64,000 nucleotides of DNA from Lobosporangium transversale (lineage: Eukaryota; Mortierellomycota; Mortierellomycetes; Mortierellales; Mortierellaceae): NCBI RefSeq assembly GCF_002105155.1, contig NW_019028982.1, positions 62,001-126,000 of the forward strand, read 5' to 3'. How positions within the stretch are numbered: position 1 is the stretch's first letter; each line of letters opens with the position of its first letter. Made by a program: the position numbers and the translations under genes. The notes below the pieces were generated by a model. It was not told the DNA's origin, did no database searches, and worked only from the letters and a program-made list of their open reading frames with translations. Shown here one piece after another: positions 1 to 11,121 of this stretch.

Positions 1-1805
1 GAGATGTTGAGCAGATATGAAATTATTTGAGGGCGAGTGAGCAATGATCAGCCCGAAACATATGCATTGGCATGAGATAACCACTTACAGTACAGTTCTT
101 GTCATATCACCCACCCAAGGAAAGGAATAAGGCTTTTTTATCAAGCGCTTCGGGCAATGTAATAAGAACGAGAGGGAAAAAATCGAAAAAGACGTTGTGG
201 GAGTCCTGAGAGAGGCAGTTAAACGACGTGATCTTGTGGAGAAGCGAAATAAATAACCTTGGCGTGCGATTGGATAGGCAGAGGTGGCCAAAAAGGCAAG
301 ATCAAGAGAGGACGCGTCTGGAAGTCGGATGTAGATTTGTTGTATATGAGAAGGGTAAGGGAAGTGTTGTTGACCTGAGGAAAAAAAAAAAAAAAAAAAG
401 TTTGGTGAGAAAAGAATACTACAAGAGAAAAATATTTTTTATATACTATTGTTATTTGTCGTCCTCTTCTTAATGTGAATGTGCGTTCTCTCAAGAAAGG
501 AAATTGAGGTGAAGATCGATTGAAGTACCCCAAGAGAAGAGAGCGCAAGAGATTGAGAGTTAAAAAAAGATGGGGGAGGAAAATAGGCAAGGAATGGATA
601 TGATACGATGTGATGGGAGGACAAAGAAGGAATGTTGGATGGGCAATCATAGGCAAGTAAGCACAAGAAACGAGAGCCAAAGTATGGGCACAGAGACTGG
701 AGCCAAGAAACGATTATATTATCTGAGAAATGTAATCCTTTGCATATAAAAGAAGATGCTGTAGAGAGGAAGTGACAGAGAGAAGTGAGCAGGAAAATTG
801 TGTATTGGACGGGAGAAACGAAATGATACGATTCAGTAATGCATACTATGCTGTTAATGGTGTAAAGTTGTCATTGTTGTTAATGCTGTTTATATTGTTA
901 ATGGTGTAATGCTGCCAAGGTTGTTGGTTGATGCTGTTTCTTTTTGCACTGGCGGTGCTGTCGACGTTTGGGAAATATATTCGATATTGGTGTATTGAAG
1001 TGAATGAATGAATAAATGAATGGATAGATAAAATAGATAAAATAATCTAATTCAATAACATCTATAATATTTGTAATAGTTAATGTTACGAGCTTAAATT
1101 CATAACCAAGCCTTTGTCTGCGCTTTTTTTTTTTTTTTTTTTTTTCTTTTAAAAAAAAGCACCTGTGCGGGAAGCGAAGCGGATCGAAATTGATCTTTGT
1201 AAAACGATATCCGGATTTGTATACGAAAAAGAGTGTTTATATAAAAGTGTTTGTATCCTTACCAGTAAATATAAAATAAATAATAGAATAAAATAAATAA
1301 AGAGCGACCAACGAACCTTTTTTTTTAATTCATGAGAAGAGATGAATAATGAGGAAAGAGAAGACAAGAGCAGTTGAAGTAAAGAGCTGGAACGAATGAA
1401 GACAGAGAACAATCAATTGTTGTGGGAAATTAGGAGAGGGAAATGAGAGGAGGGAGGGGTCGTCAAAGGAATAATAATAATAGTACTAATAATAATAATA
1501 GTAAAATAAAGAACTATTTTTCACGCGGTGGTCAGTGCAATAAGAATAATAAATAGTGGTAATAAACAGGAACAAACAAAATAAAAGACAACCACAAGTG
1601 ACACGCGATGAAGTTGCAAACAGTAATCGCAATGAAAAAGGAATGAGGAATCAGAGGTTATAAGGAATGAGGTCAAGAGAAGCAACTGACAGACTGAAAG
1701 TAATAGAAGTTGGATAGATGAAGCAGACGAGGAAGAAGTAAAGAAGGTAAGAAAGAAAGAATAAAAAAGATTGGAAAAAGAGGAAGGGAAGTAGGGGAGG
1801 GAAGC

Positions 1806-1873
1806 AGGGAAGGGAAGAGAGGGAAGGAAGAGGAAAGGAAGAGGAAAGGAAGAGGAAAGGAAGAGGGGAGAGA
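1806..1873. repeat. 68-nt homopurine tract with 11-bp tandem unit
   Basis: Every base from 1806 to 1873 is A or G. Inside it, the unit aggaaaggaag is repeated about three times (roughly 1830-1863). Such homopurine/homopyrimidine mirror-like tracts can form triplex (H-) DNA; whether this one does is not known. Confidence 0.8.
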
Positions 1874-2132
1874 TGATGTGATGATGAATGGATTAAAGCA
1901 AACGAAGATAGAGAAGGTAAGGAAGCCAGAAAGCAGAAAGAAAAAGAAAGAAAAAAACATGGAAAGAGACAAGTCCCCAGCCTGGAAGCACGCGCTTGGC
2001 GCATTGACTGGTCGAAACAAACGGCTTCGATCCAATTGTAAAAATATGTTAATAGACAGTATATACAATCATGTCAATGTAAAAAGGCGATGGTCCTGGC
2101 TTCGGGCAACTGTCGCTGCACCACTGCACCGC

Positions 2133-2165
<33 letters not shown>

Positions 2166-2306
2166 CATTCTACAGTGTTTGTATTGAATATTCTATTTAG
2201 AAACTATATTATAAAATATTTATACAGTACAGAGCAACGTTTTTTGCATTACAGTTTGCTCCGACAGGAATGAAGGTGTACATGTACAGTATATCTATCT
2301 ATACAT

Positions 2307-2312
<6 letters not shown>

Positions 2313-2360
<48 letters not shown>
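2313..2360. repeat. T30-A18 palindrome
   Basis: About thirty T are followed directly by about eighteen A, giving a perfect hairpin-capable inverted repeat. It is one of several T(n)A(n) junctions in the window (see 24698-24746, 36051-36087, 41502-41535). No gene flanks it closely. Confidence 0.8.
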
Positions 2361-4473
2361 GATGCCCGGTGATTTGGTGCCGACAGTTGGTCTTCTTTTT
2401 TATTAATTGCATAGTGATTTTGGCATGAATAACAAGGTGTTTAAAAAAAAAAAAAAGGAGGAAGGGGGTCAGCGTAAGCTGTTCCAACGGACAATAAGGA
2501 GAGTCAATTAATCATTTTGGGCAACAAGGAGGAAACGGTAGTAAAGAAAGCCAATGACCTTGCCCTTACAAAGAGAGAGGGATCCAAGGACAATTGGTGA
2601 GTAATGGGAAATGTCGCAACTTTTTTTTAAAAAAAGACAGAGAACAGTCTTCTCCATCCACAAAAGCAGAGATGCACATGCACACACAACATATTTTTAT
2701 TACATTATATCCATATATTCATACACAGACACACATGCACATAGAAACATGATATGAACAACAAGCAACAAATAACGAGCAAAGAAGGATGATTTAGCAA
2801 CTCTGACATTTTTAAAAAATGCTCAAAATAAAATTAAATACAATTAAATAGATGTTTGTGAATGATATATATACTCACCACATTTATTCGAATGGAATGA
2901 AGCTTGATTGAAACTCTGTTTTCTGTGTATTGAAAAGATAGAAAAAGTGAGTAGACAAGAGAAAAGGGTACAAATCCATTGGTACTCCCAAAGACATTTC
3001 CTCCAGCTTTGCTCCGTTTGCTTGACTTTGATCTCCCTTGCTCTGCCACTTGTCCTTTTCAAAATAGGAGTACTGCCGCAGTTGTCAAGTGAGCATCAAT
3101 ACACCAAATTTTCGTTTCGAAAAAGAATTCCGAGCACCCTGTCTTTTCCATTTTTTAACCGTGATCCAGATTTCCAAGGAATATGTAGAGCCAAGTAGAC
3201 TATCTATTACAGAAGCCTAGTGATCTAGTGATAGACAAGGCTCTGTTTTTTAATCTAATCACTATGTTTTCTACTTCAAATCACGGCATTATAAGTGAAG
3301 ATATATACCCTCTTTATATTTTTTTAACGATCTCGATTTTGAAGTGGATATTTATGAGAAAGAAAGGTATCAAAGGTAAAGCGATAAAGCTCGGATCTTG
3401 ATTTGTACTTGGCCAAACATGAGAAAAATGACTCTTTATGCGGTCTTTGATAAGAGTACAAACAAAAAAAAAAAAAAAAGAGTTCTTGCTTGTGTTAACA
3501 TCTCACTCCTTGCTTTCCTTGCTTTGAGTGTCCAATGATCATGGAAAGTTTCATCTGCTAGTCTATTTATTGATGTCTCTTAATCTACCTTCGCCTTTGC
3601 CTTCACTTTTGCCTTTACCATCTCAGTTTTTACCATTGCCTCAGCCTTTTTGTTTTACGACGTCAATAGTATGCTAATGCTATTTTTTACTCTTTCTTTT
3701 CTTTTCTTTTCTTTTGAATTCCCGCTGGCCAGTGCTCGAATTCAAATGCACGTGTGTTATCCTTCAGATGTATACTTTTTATTGATAAAATAGAAAGGAG
3801 GTACAAATGTGAATATATATAATATATACATAAGATTGGAGAGCAATTAATCCTCATGCTTCAACTTAAAAAGAATAGAAAAGAAAAGTGAGATGAATAG
3901 ATGGAGGCTGCAAGATGTGTGTGTATGTGATACAGACAGACTGGTGGTGTCCTACCCTAAACAATAAAAGCAATAATTTTTTCAAGTAGCCCTTGACGCG
4001 TCCCTGCAAAGTGTGCGACTGTAGACACGAAAATGAGACTAAAAATACACTTACTATTGTTGAATAATATATATTAATGTAGATCTAATAAATATTCGAT
4101 TGAATCAGTGTGTCGTATCCATCAATGTTTACATGTCAACATGCCAATGAACGGTGGCCTGCGCGTACGCTGGCTTCTCTACTGACATATGTCCACATCT
4201 ATTGTCACATGACAGCCTATATCTGCGTATTTTAAGAGTCCGGCTTCATTATGTGTATTATTATAAATATTTATACTTGCAGAACATGTTTATTTTTTAT
4301 TGTGGAATAGCAACTTTTTGGTGTATTATCTATGCTGAGCTCCTTTGACTTTCGGTAACTACAATGAAGGGAATGTCGAGCTCTAGAAAGACTAATGTAT
4401 GGATATCTCGAGCCTTTGCTTGCCAAAGGAAAGAAGGATTGGTTTTGCAAAACTGGATAGAGCGCAATGGAGT

Positions 4474-4508
<35 letters not shown>

Positions 4509-4601
4509 CTTTTGCGCACGAGACAGGGCTGACGTTGGAAAAGCTCTTTCCCACATGAGTGTGTTGCTCTACCTCCCTCCTCCCATCATATATTTCTATA
4601 A

Positions 4602-4973
4602 TTACATACTCACAATTGCTGAGTACCTCTCAACAATGTCTTCGGTTATTGCTCTCCACCAATGACTATCCACGATGTCCTTATTCTCCCTGGGATATTC
4701 CAAGTAATATGAAATAATACAAACGCCAATTACGCTAAAAGAGCGCGAAAGGAATACATTAGTTTTTCCAATAGCCGTTTTTTTGTTCTCCTGAGAACAA
4801 ACTGCATCAGCAACAAACTCATTGGAGCTCCTTCCCTTTCTCTCACCCTTTCTTATTTCATTAATGCGCGAATGCATCCAATCACGACCATTGACGTTAT
4901 GAATATCTGATACAAAGTCAAGGCTATTGAAGCATAGAGTAACGAAAGCTTGTCTATCATGTGTCATGAGCAT
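4602..4973 (-). CDS. uncharacterised 123-codon reading frame, doubtful
   Basis: An ATG-initiated frame of 123 codons on the minus strand with mixed composition, not a low-complexity artefact. I recognise no domain. The C-terminal part contains the string DSHWWRAITEDIVERY, which looks protein-like. No intron sites were evident and it stands alone in the gene-poor left part. It may be a small hypothetical gene, a relic of a mobile element, or chance. Confidence 0.15.
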   Translation of the reverse strand: MLMTHDRQAFVTLCFNSLDFVSDIHNVNGRDWMHSRINEIRKGERKGRSSNEFVADAVCSQENKKTAIGKTNVFLSRSFSVIGVCIISYYLEYPRENKDIVDSHWWRAITEDIVERYSAIVSM

Positions 4974-6963
4974 AAATAAAAAGAGTTCTTCCTTTTCATA
5001 TGATGTGGTTCATGCTTTTTTTTTTTTTTTTTTTTTTTTTTTGTTTTGCCTTTGGTTCAGATTATCATTGAGACATCCGCAAAAAAAGGGACTTTGTTAG
5101 ACTACATGTAAAGTGAGAAAAGTCTACAAGTTCCTCGGTCTAGCTTTTCTAAGAGAGATGACCCTTTAGGCATGGAGCGTGTGAGGTGTGTATGGTGGCG
5201 TGCATCACTTTTTTGTCATACAAAAAAGCGTCAATTCATGACAACGGAGTTAAATTAATCATAGGTGTATATTTTGTTTATACCCAACAGTCAATGCGGG
5301 AAGTGGAGAACATGCGATTGTATGGTTTTATGGTTGCAAGGGCTCATTTTATTTGGGAAACTACGATCCTTCTTTCCACTTTCACAACAAATAAAAAAAA
5401 AGGGATTATTTCTTGTTGTTCTTGACATTTTGCTACATGTATTTCCACTCGAGTATTCTGAAAAAAATTCAATGCAAGGGCGAGCCCTGTGTAAACTGTG
5501 CACAACAAAACAAGAGCAGAGAACGATCTTAGTGATATGAATAATGATGATATATAATAAAAAATAAAAACCGGTTTTATGGATACATTAAGAGGCCAGA
5601 ACACTTTGCCATACTACAAGCCCTTGCTGTTCCTCTCTTCATCCTAACTCCGTCCTAAAAAAAATAAAAAAAATAAAAAAAAAAACACGCCTTTTCCTTA
5701 ACTCTTTTGTTTTTTTCAGGGTATTCCTTGATTGTTTTAAACAAAATAGGGCCTTAGAACATCTAATCAGTAATCATTTCATATAGATCAAAAAATGATG
5801 GATCTATATATTTATTCAATTCCTCATGCAAAATGTCAAGTCATTGCGATTAAGGGACTAGAGGAGAAATACCTCGCGCCGCTGACAGGATCAAGGAAGG
5901 AAAAAAAAAATGCAATTGTAAACGAGAGCATTAAGGATGTGATGATTAATGTATTGATAGATAAATAGCCGACTAAAATGAGCATCATGAGCCAAATCGA
6001 CCAAGAAGGGTCCAGTCCAGTCAGCTAGCCAGTCCAGCCAAGGCAAGGTATGGCAAGTCAAGATGAAGTGTCAATCAGACAATATATGTACAATAAACGG
6101 TTTGTGTTTCCGCATGTCCATCTGACTAGACTAACGGTCATTGTTCATTTCATAGCCCATTTTCATATTTTTTAAAGAAAGGGTTGCCTGTAAAAATTTT
6201 CATTATGCATCCTAACAGCATGTGCATGATTAAAAGCCCAACAAACAGCTATATAATGCAAATAATAATATATTTTTATAGCAGCTTAACGAAGGAAAAA
6301 AAAATGAAAAGTAATAATTCATCCATGAACAATTTTAAAGAGAACGAAGAAGACTGACATGAGGTTTAGGCTGGGCTTTTTAAAAGAGGGCTCTCAAACA
6401 TTCAGGTCTTTCTTTTCAGCTCGTAATTGAACAATTGGGCGGACTTCTCTTCCCCTCATCTGGTTGGCGGATTGTTGGTATCCATCTTATCCTATCAATA
6501 CCCTCTTTCATTCCCATCCCTATCCACTTGTTCTCTAAATAGTACATGCAGTATAATGAAAGCGATTCATATTTCATGTATAGAATATATATAAATATAC
6601 ATATATCAAATCTTACACAATAAGATAATCTGCATAAGCTCTTGTTATGAATTCATGCGAGTATGTTCTCTTCTATACACAAAGAGCCTTTCCTTTCTTC
6701 CATTGTTTATCGTTAGCTATTTCGTTTTCTGTCTACCCTCGCTTGGGTGATCACATTGCTTCAAAGAATGACCGTTTCATGAGGCCCTTTATTACAAAAA
6801 AAACCTAAATGGTGAGATATGGTCGTAATGCACCAGTTAATTAGTCATTACGCCCTGTCGTCTACAGAGGCGTGAGAGTGGGAGATTAGACAAAAAAGGA
6901 AAAAAAAAAAAAAAAAAAATAGAAAAAAGAAAAAGAAAATGCAGATTTCTAAAAAGCAGACTT

Positions 6964-9900
6964 TTACAATACAGTCGGAGCTATTGTTGCTACTAATGAT
7001 GTGTTGGGTGTTGTTGTTGTTGTTGTTGTAGCCTCAGCTTCAGTTTTTGTAGCCTGGACAGGATCAACCTTGCCAACAAGATCTTTCTCCTTGAGCTGGT
7101 TTTCACCCTCGCCGGGTGATTTAGAGGAGTCTAAAAGTAGAACAGGACTAGTGTGGCCCTCAGCAACCTCAACCTCCTGCTTCCTTATCCGTACAACTGC
7201 ATCGGTAGCTTGGGTTGCACCACTCTTCTTTTGATCCACGTTTGTGGTAATATCGTTGCGTGGGTTTATGGCTACTTGAGTGCCACTATCATCTTCGGTC
7301 GAGACCACATCCATTATTTCATCTTCAGCGCAAGTGTATTGCTGTTGTCCTTCCTGTTGTTGAAGAGGCTCTGCGGGTGTCATCTCCACATCGGCATTTT
7401 CTACGATCAGATCAACTTCCAAAGACTCTTCTGTCAAAGCTAATGGCTGGATAGACTTATAGGGTCTTTTTTCTGAACCCACCGGTTCGTTTGAGCTCGA
7501 TGTCAGACCTTTTGAAGATAATCCATGGCGTGATGATCCACTTGAACGATGTGCCGGAACAGCAGTTGAGGTCGATGACGGAGATGGCCATTGATAGAGC
7601 GGTTGGCGAGACTTCCTCGGCTCTTCAGGGTAATAAGGATGTGGGTCGAAGCGCATCCCATCATAAACTTCATCCTCTATTGGATCGTAAGGACTGACTA
7701 ACACAGGCATTCGGATCTGAGCCCTGATAGCATCCCATCGACGCCCCTGTCTTGCCACAGCTGCCGCCAGTCGGGCCATGTCGCGACTTTCCCATCGACC
7801 TGCGGCCCACTCCAAGTCATCTTCCAACGCATAGTCGATAAAATCTGATTCCTGCTCATAATCCCGATGTGGATGGCGTTGTTGGTGTGACTGTGAGTAG
7901 CGGCTACTGTATCGACCTAATTCAGTATCGTAGTCATATTTGTCATACTCGTAGCCCGCTCGAGATGCACGACGTCTATTACTAAAGCTGGTATTATTGA
8001 TATCTCCTGCCGGATAGTCATATCCACCATAGCGAGTGTCGCGATTCAAAAGAATGTCCTCTCGTCGACGTTCCTCTTGCTCGTCCAAAAGGCTTGATCT
8101 ATCCTGTCCTCTAGATGAATTTCTCATGAGATTTCTCACTGGGCTGCGTCCTATTGGTCGGCCTCGCTGCTCAGACTCGTGGGGCCTGAGTCGCGTTTCT
8201 TTGTTTAATTCCGACAATGGCTCATCTCTGGAAGGTTGATTTTGGCTAATAATTTCACTTGCACCATATGGCCCAAGATGGGCGTGATTGGCTTCGTATG
8301 AATCACGATAAGACGATGACACAGAGGATGAGCGATGGTGACTAGGTTGCGGCTGTTGGCTATGGTTATGATTGTGATACATATGGTATGAGTGTTCGTT
8401 ATCGATGTTATTCCTATTTATACTCCAATAAGGCGCACAGGCCTGAAATGATCGATCGCAATACCTTCTGTAAGACAGCTCCCTTTCGCTCTTAGGTTGG
8501 TCTTCCTGTTCTTCCATTACTCCTTCTTCAAGACCAAAGCTGTCAGTGTTATCATGACGAATGTGGTTTCCACTGTGCTCAGGCTCATAACCAGAAGAAC
8601 GAGCATTGGTTTCATCCCGGTAGGCCCTTGCTGATGGAGGATAATTTAATCCTTCATCGCTTCGTGTAGACATTGTCAAGTAAGCGTCCCCGGGCTGATC
8701 ATAATCACGCTGATATCTCGAACGTACAGAGTTTGGTTCTTGAGGGTAACGCTCCACGTCCTTATCGTAGGCTCGATAATCTCCGTAAGACGATGAATGG
8801 CTTCGGTGATGATATGGATTGCGTGGCTCTCCGTGAAGAGGTCCATCAACATCCATTCTTCTTCGCTTCCCGCCAGCATCATAATATCGGTCATACTCCA
8901 ACTCGACAAGCCGTGCATCGAGAGGGTCCACTGTCCTATACTCATAGTTCTTATCAAACCGTCGCATGTCATGCATATCTCTTCGGAGGCGTTTAGCTCC
9001 ATCGCCATATGGGTCTATATAAGAAGTTCGATCCTCTGTTCCTCGTCGCCTAATACCTGCCAAACGTGTCTCACCTGCGGAGCCTTCGGTCTCTACGTCA
9101 ATATCCATGCTTATACCGGGTTTGTTTGCTTCATTAGGTAGCTTGCTATTCTTAAGATGTCTGCGCCACTTGGACATACACTGCGTTTGAGAGTAACCAC
9201 GACTTTGCATCTTTTCTGCAATGACACTCCAAACAACATTCCCAACAGGAAATTCCTTCTCAATTAGACGATACATGTATTGACTATCTTCCTCTTTCCA
9301 TTCAATATGTTTCTGATGCTCATGCTTCGTAGGTTTTGGCGACCTCCTCTCTTCTCCTATCTCTTGTCGTTCGCTTTCACCAGGTTTTCCTTTGTTGTCG
9401 CCAGGCTCGGGTCCGACTGATGCACGAAGTGTTTGTGAATTTTCCTGTCCTGCCTCGGATCCTGGCCTAGATAGACGGGCTTCGTGATTTTGAGCGCCAT
9501 CATCATCCGATACCATACTCTTATCATCTCTGCCATTCGCAGGAACACCAGCATCACCATCTACAAGAGTTTGATCGACGCCCTGACGTTGTTTACCACG
9601 TGATGAGGAGTGACTAGTGCTGCCCAAATGATTTGCTTGATTTTGCCGATGTTGAACACGCCACCAACGAGATTTGCATTGTGTTCGATCATATCCGCGT
9701 CCTTCCATCTGTTTTGAGACCCATGCCCAATCTACTTTCCGTGACGCAAACTTGGTTTCAATAAGATGCACCAAGAAATCACTATCCTCTGGCTTCCATT
9801 CGATTTTGCCAAAGCTTGTAGGTGTTGCTGTGATAGCCGACACTGAACGTATTGGATCATCTGTAGTTTCGTCTCGAGTCTGCTGTGGGTTTGACTGCCT

Positions 9901-11121
9901 GCGATGATGCTGTCTGGCGGGAGAATAGTCTTGAGGGTTCTGGTTAGCACCCACAGTATGACCACGATGACCACTTTGATCCTCATCAGACCAAAGTTCA
10001 TCCTCTTCGAGCACACCACGTCCGTTAGCATATCGACTAGCATAATGCGATGCAGAGCTTCGATGAGGAGGTAATAGTGCTGATGAAACAGGCGAAATTC
10101 TAGGTCGATAGTCATTCCTGCGCTCCCTGTAATAATATCCGTCTCCATGTTGGTGGTCATAGGACCTGCGAGGGTCATAGTGGCGTGGGCGATACGGGTC
10201 CGAGTAGCCCATTCCATCAGGTGCGCGCTCATGATCCGATCGATGATGCAGCCTATTCTGGTCCTGTCTGGACTCGCCAACTATGCGCTGATCTATCGTT
10301 TCTTCATCATCATCATCGATCAGTTCATCCTGTTCTTGTTGATCTCGGAGGTGGTCTCGGGTCTCTTTATCCTTGGGAGGATCATTCCCGTGAAGTACCT
10401 TGTTCCGAATGCGCTTCCATTTGGATCGACATTGGCTTTTTGTAAAGCCGCGACTGGCCATCTGCTGCCCGACCCAATCCCAGATAATATTGCCTTTGGG
10501 GAACTGTGTTTCAATGAGATGAACCAAATATTGTGCATCCTCTTCCTTCCAATCAGTTTTGCTAACTATGCTACGTCCTGATGCGAGTGCATTAGCAACC
10601 TCAGTGTCGACCTCAGAGGAAGTGCTCCTGGTGAGATGACCTAATGTCTTTGTCTTTGTTACAGCGATGTGCTTGTTGGTGAGTGTTGCTGGCTGGTGGT
10701 GATTGTTGGAACTAGAGGATGAGATTGAGCTCGATGTCGAATGGGTCTTTAGTGTAGATACACCAGAACTCATATTGTAAGGTAGATGCTGGCTAGAAGA
10801 GGGTTGTGGCTGAGAAATAGTGGTTGTATTGGTAGTGGGTGATAAGCGACGAGCAATCCTTTCGAGAGTCACTTCTCGCTCTGATGGTTCGGTATGGTCT
10901 TGATCTTGTGAATACTCAGGAGCTCGAGAACGCCTTGAGGATGATGAAGGAGGTGGAGAAGGAAGACTGGAGCGCACAGCTGATCCAGCGTCTGGGCTGG
11001 ATGATTTTGTAGGTGGCGTGACAGGGGGTGAGGATGAATCAACAACTTTGGACTGTTTAGATGTCATGTTGAGAGGATCCACTGCCGGTGTGCTGGCAGA
11101 TATGGAAGGCGCAATGGACAT
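6964..11121 (-). CDS. Myb/SANT multi-repeat DNA-binding protein, 1385 aa
   Basis: Single-exon gene starting at ATG 11121. Three related SANT/Myb-like repeats of about 50 residues are visible near residues 190-243, 440-492 and 606-655. Each starts with a WK-E/P-ED motif (for example DWKEEDAQYLVHLIE) and ends in a QC-x-SKW or QC-x-SRW motif (SQCRSKWKRIR, TQCKSRWWRV, TQCMSKWRRH), the recognition-helix pattern of Myb repeats. A degenerate fourth half-repeat (RWESRDMARLAAAVARQG, then RRWDAI) lies near residue 1110-1135. Between repeats the chain is Ser/Thr, Gln, Asp/Arg/Tyr-rich and probably disordered. It probably acts in the nucleus as a transcription or chromatin factor; the target is unknown. 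I could not assign it to a named orthologue. Confidence 0.85.
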   Translation of the reverse strand: MSIAPSISASTPAVDPLNMTSKQSKVVDSSSPPVTPPTKSSSPDAGSAVRSSLPSPPPSSSSRRSRAPEYSQDQDHTEPSEREVTLERIARRLSPTTNTTTISQPQPSSSQHLPYNMSSGVSTLKTHSTSSSISSSSSNNHHQPATLTNKHIAVTKTKTLGHLTRSTSSEVDTEVANALASGRSIVSKTDWKEEDAQYLVHLIETQFPKGNIIWDWVGQQMASRGFTKSQCRSKWKRIRNKVLHGNDPPKDKETRDHLRDQQEQDELIDDDDEETIDQRIVGESRQDQNRLHHRSDHERAPDGMGYSDPYRPRHYDPRRSYDHQHGDGYYYRERRNDYRPRISPVSSALLPPHRSSASHYASRYANGRGVLEEDELWSDEDQSGHRGHTVGANQNPQDYSPARQHHRRQSNPQQTRDETTDDPIRSVSAITATPTSFGKIEWKPEDSDFLVHLIETKFASRKVDWAWVSKQMEGRGYDRTQCKSRWWRVQHRQNQANHLGSTSHSSSRGKQRQGVDQTLVDGDAGVPANGRDDKSMVSDDDGAQNHEARLSRPGSEAGQENSQTLRASVGPEPGDNKGKPGESERQEIGEERRSPKPTKHEHQKHIEWKEEDSQYMYRLIEKEFPVGNVVWSVIAEKMQSRGYSQTQCMSKWRRHLKNSKLPNEANKPGISMDIDVETEGSAGETRLAGIRRRGTEDRTSYIDPYGDGAKRLRRDMHDMRRFDKNYEYRTVDPLDARLVELEYDRYYDAGGKRRRMDVDGPLHGEPRNPYHHRSHSSSYGDYRAYDKDVERYPQEPNSVRSRYQRDYDQPGDAYLTMSTRSDEGLNYPPSARAYRDETNARSSGYEPEHSGNHIRHDNTDSFGLEEGVMEEQEDQPKSERELSYRRYCDRSFQACAPYWSINRNNIDNEHSYHMYHNHNHSQQPQPSHHRSSSVSSSYRDSYEANHAHLGPYGASEIISQNQPSRDEPLSELNKETRLRPHESEQRGRPIGRSPVRNLMRNSSRGQDRSSLLDEQEERRREDILLNRDTRYGGYDYPAGDINNTSFSNRRRASRAGYEYDKYDYDTELGRYSSRYSQSHQQRHPHRDYEQESDFIDYALEDDLEWAAGRWESRDMARLAAAVARQGRRWDAIRAQIRMPVLVSPYDPIEDEVYDGMRFDPHPYYPEEPRKSRQPLYQWPSPSSTSTAVPAHRSSGSSRHGLSSKGLTSSSNEPVGSEKRPYKSIQPLALTEESLEVDLIVENADVEMTPAEPLQQQEGQQQYTCAEDEIMDVVSTEDDSGTQVAINPRNDITTNVDQKKSGATQATDAVVRIRKQEVEVAEGHTSPVLLLDSSKSPGEGENQLKEKDLVGKVDPVQATKTEAEATTTTTTTPNTSLVATIAPTVL

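Larger units (their letters stand above)
1..6963. other. gene-poor stretch, no supported gene
   Basis: No reading frame here shows a recognisable domain. The longest plausible one is a 123-codon frame on the minus strand (4602-4973), listed separately. The stretch holds many poly(A)/poly(T) runs of 15-30 nt, GA-rich DNA on the plus strand over roughly 1300-2000, and short AT-rich microsatellites. In this window, promoters and leaders of identified genes are C/T-rich on the coding strand. The GA-rich first 2 kb could therefore be the upstream region of a gene that reads leftward out of the window; that is inference. Confidence 0.5.

Noticed and set aside
219-680. Minus-strand 153-codon frame
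   Set aside because: Biased composition (Phe/Leu/Ser/Pro) with a poly-F block from an A run; no domain.
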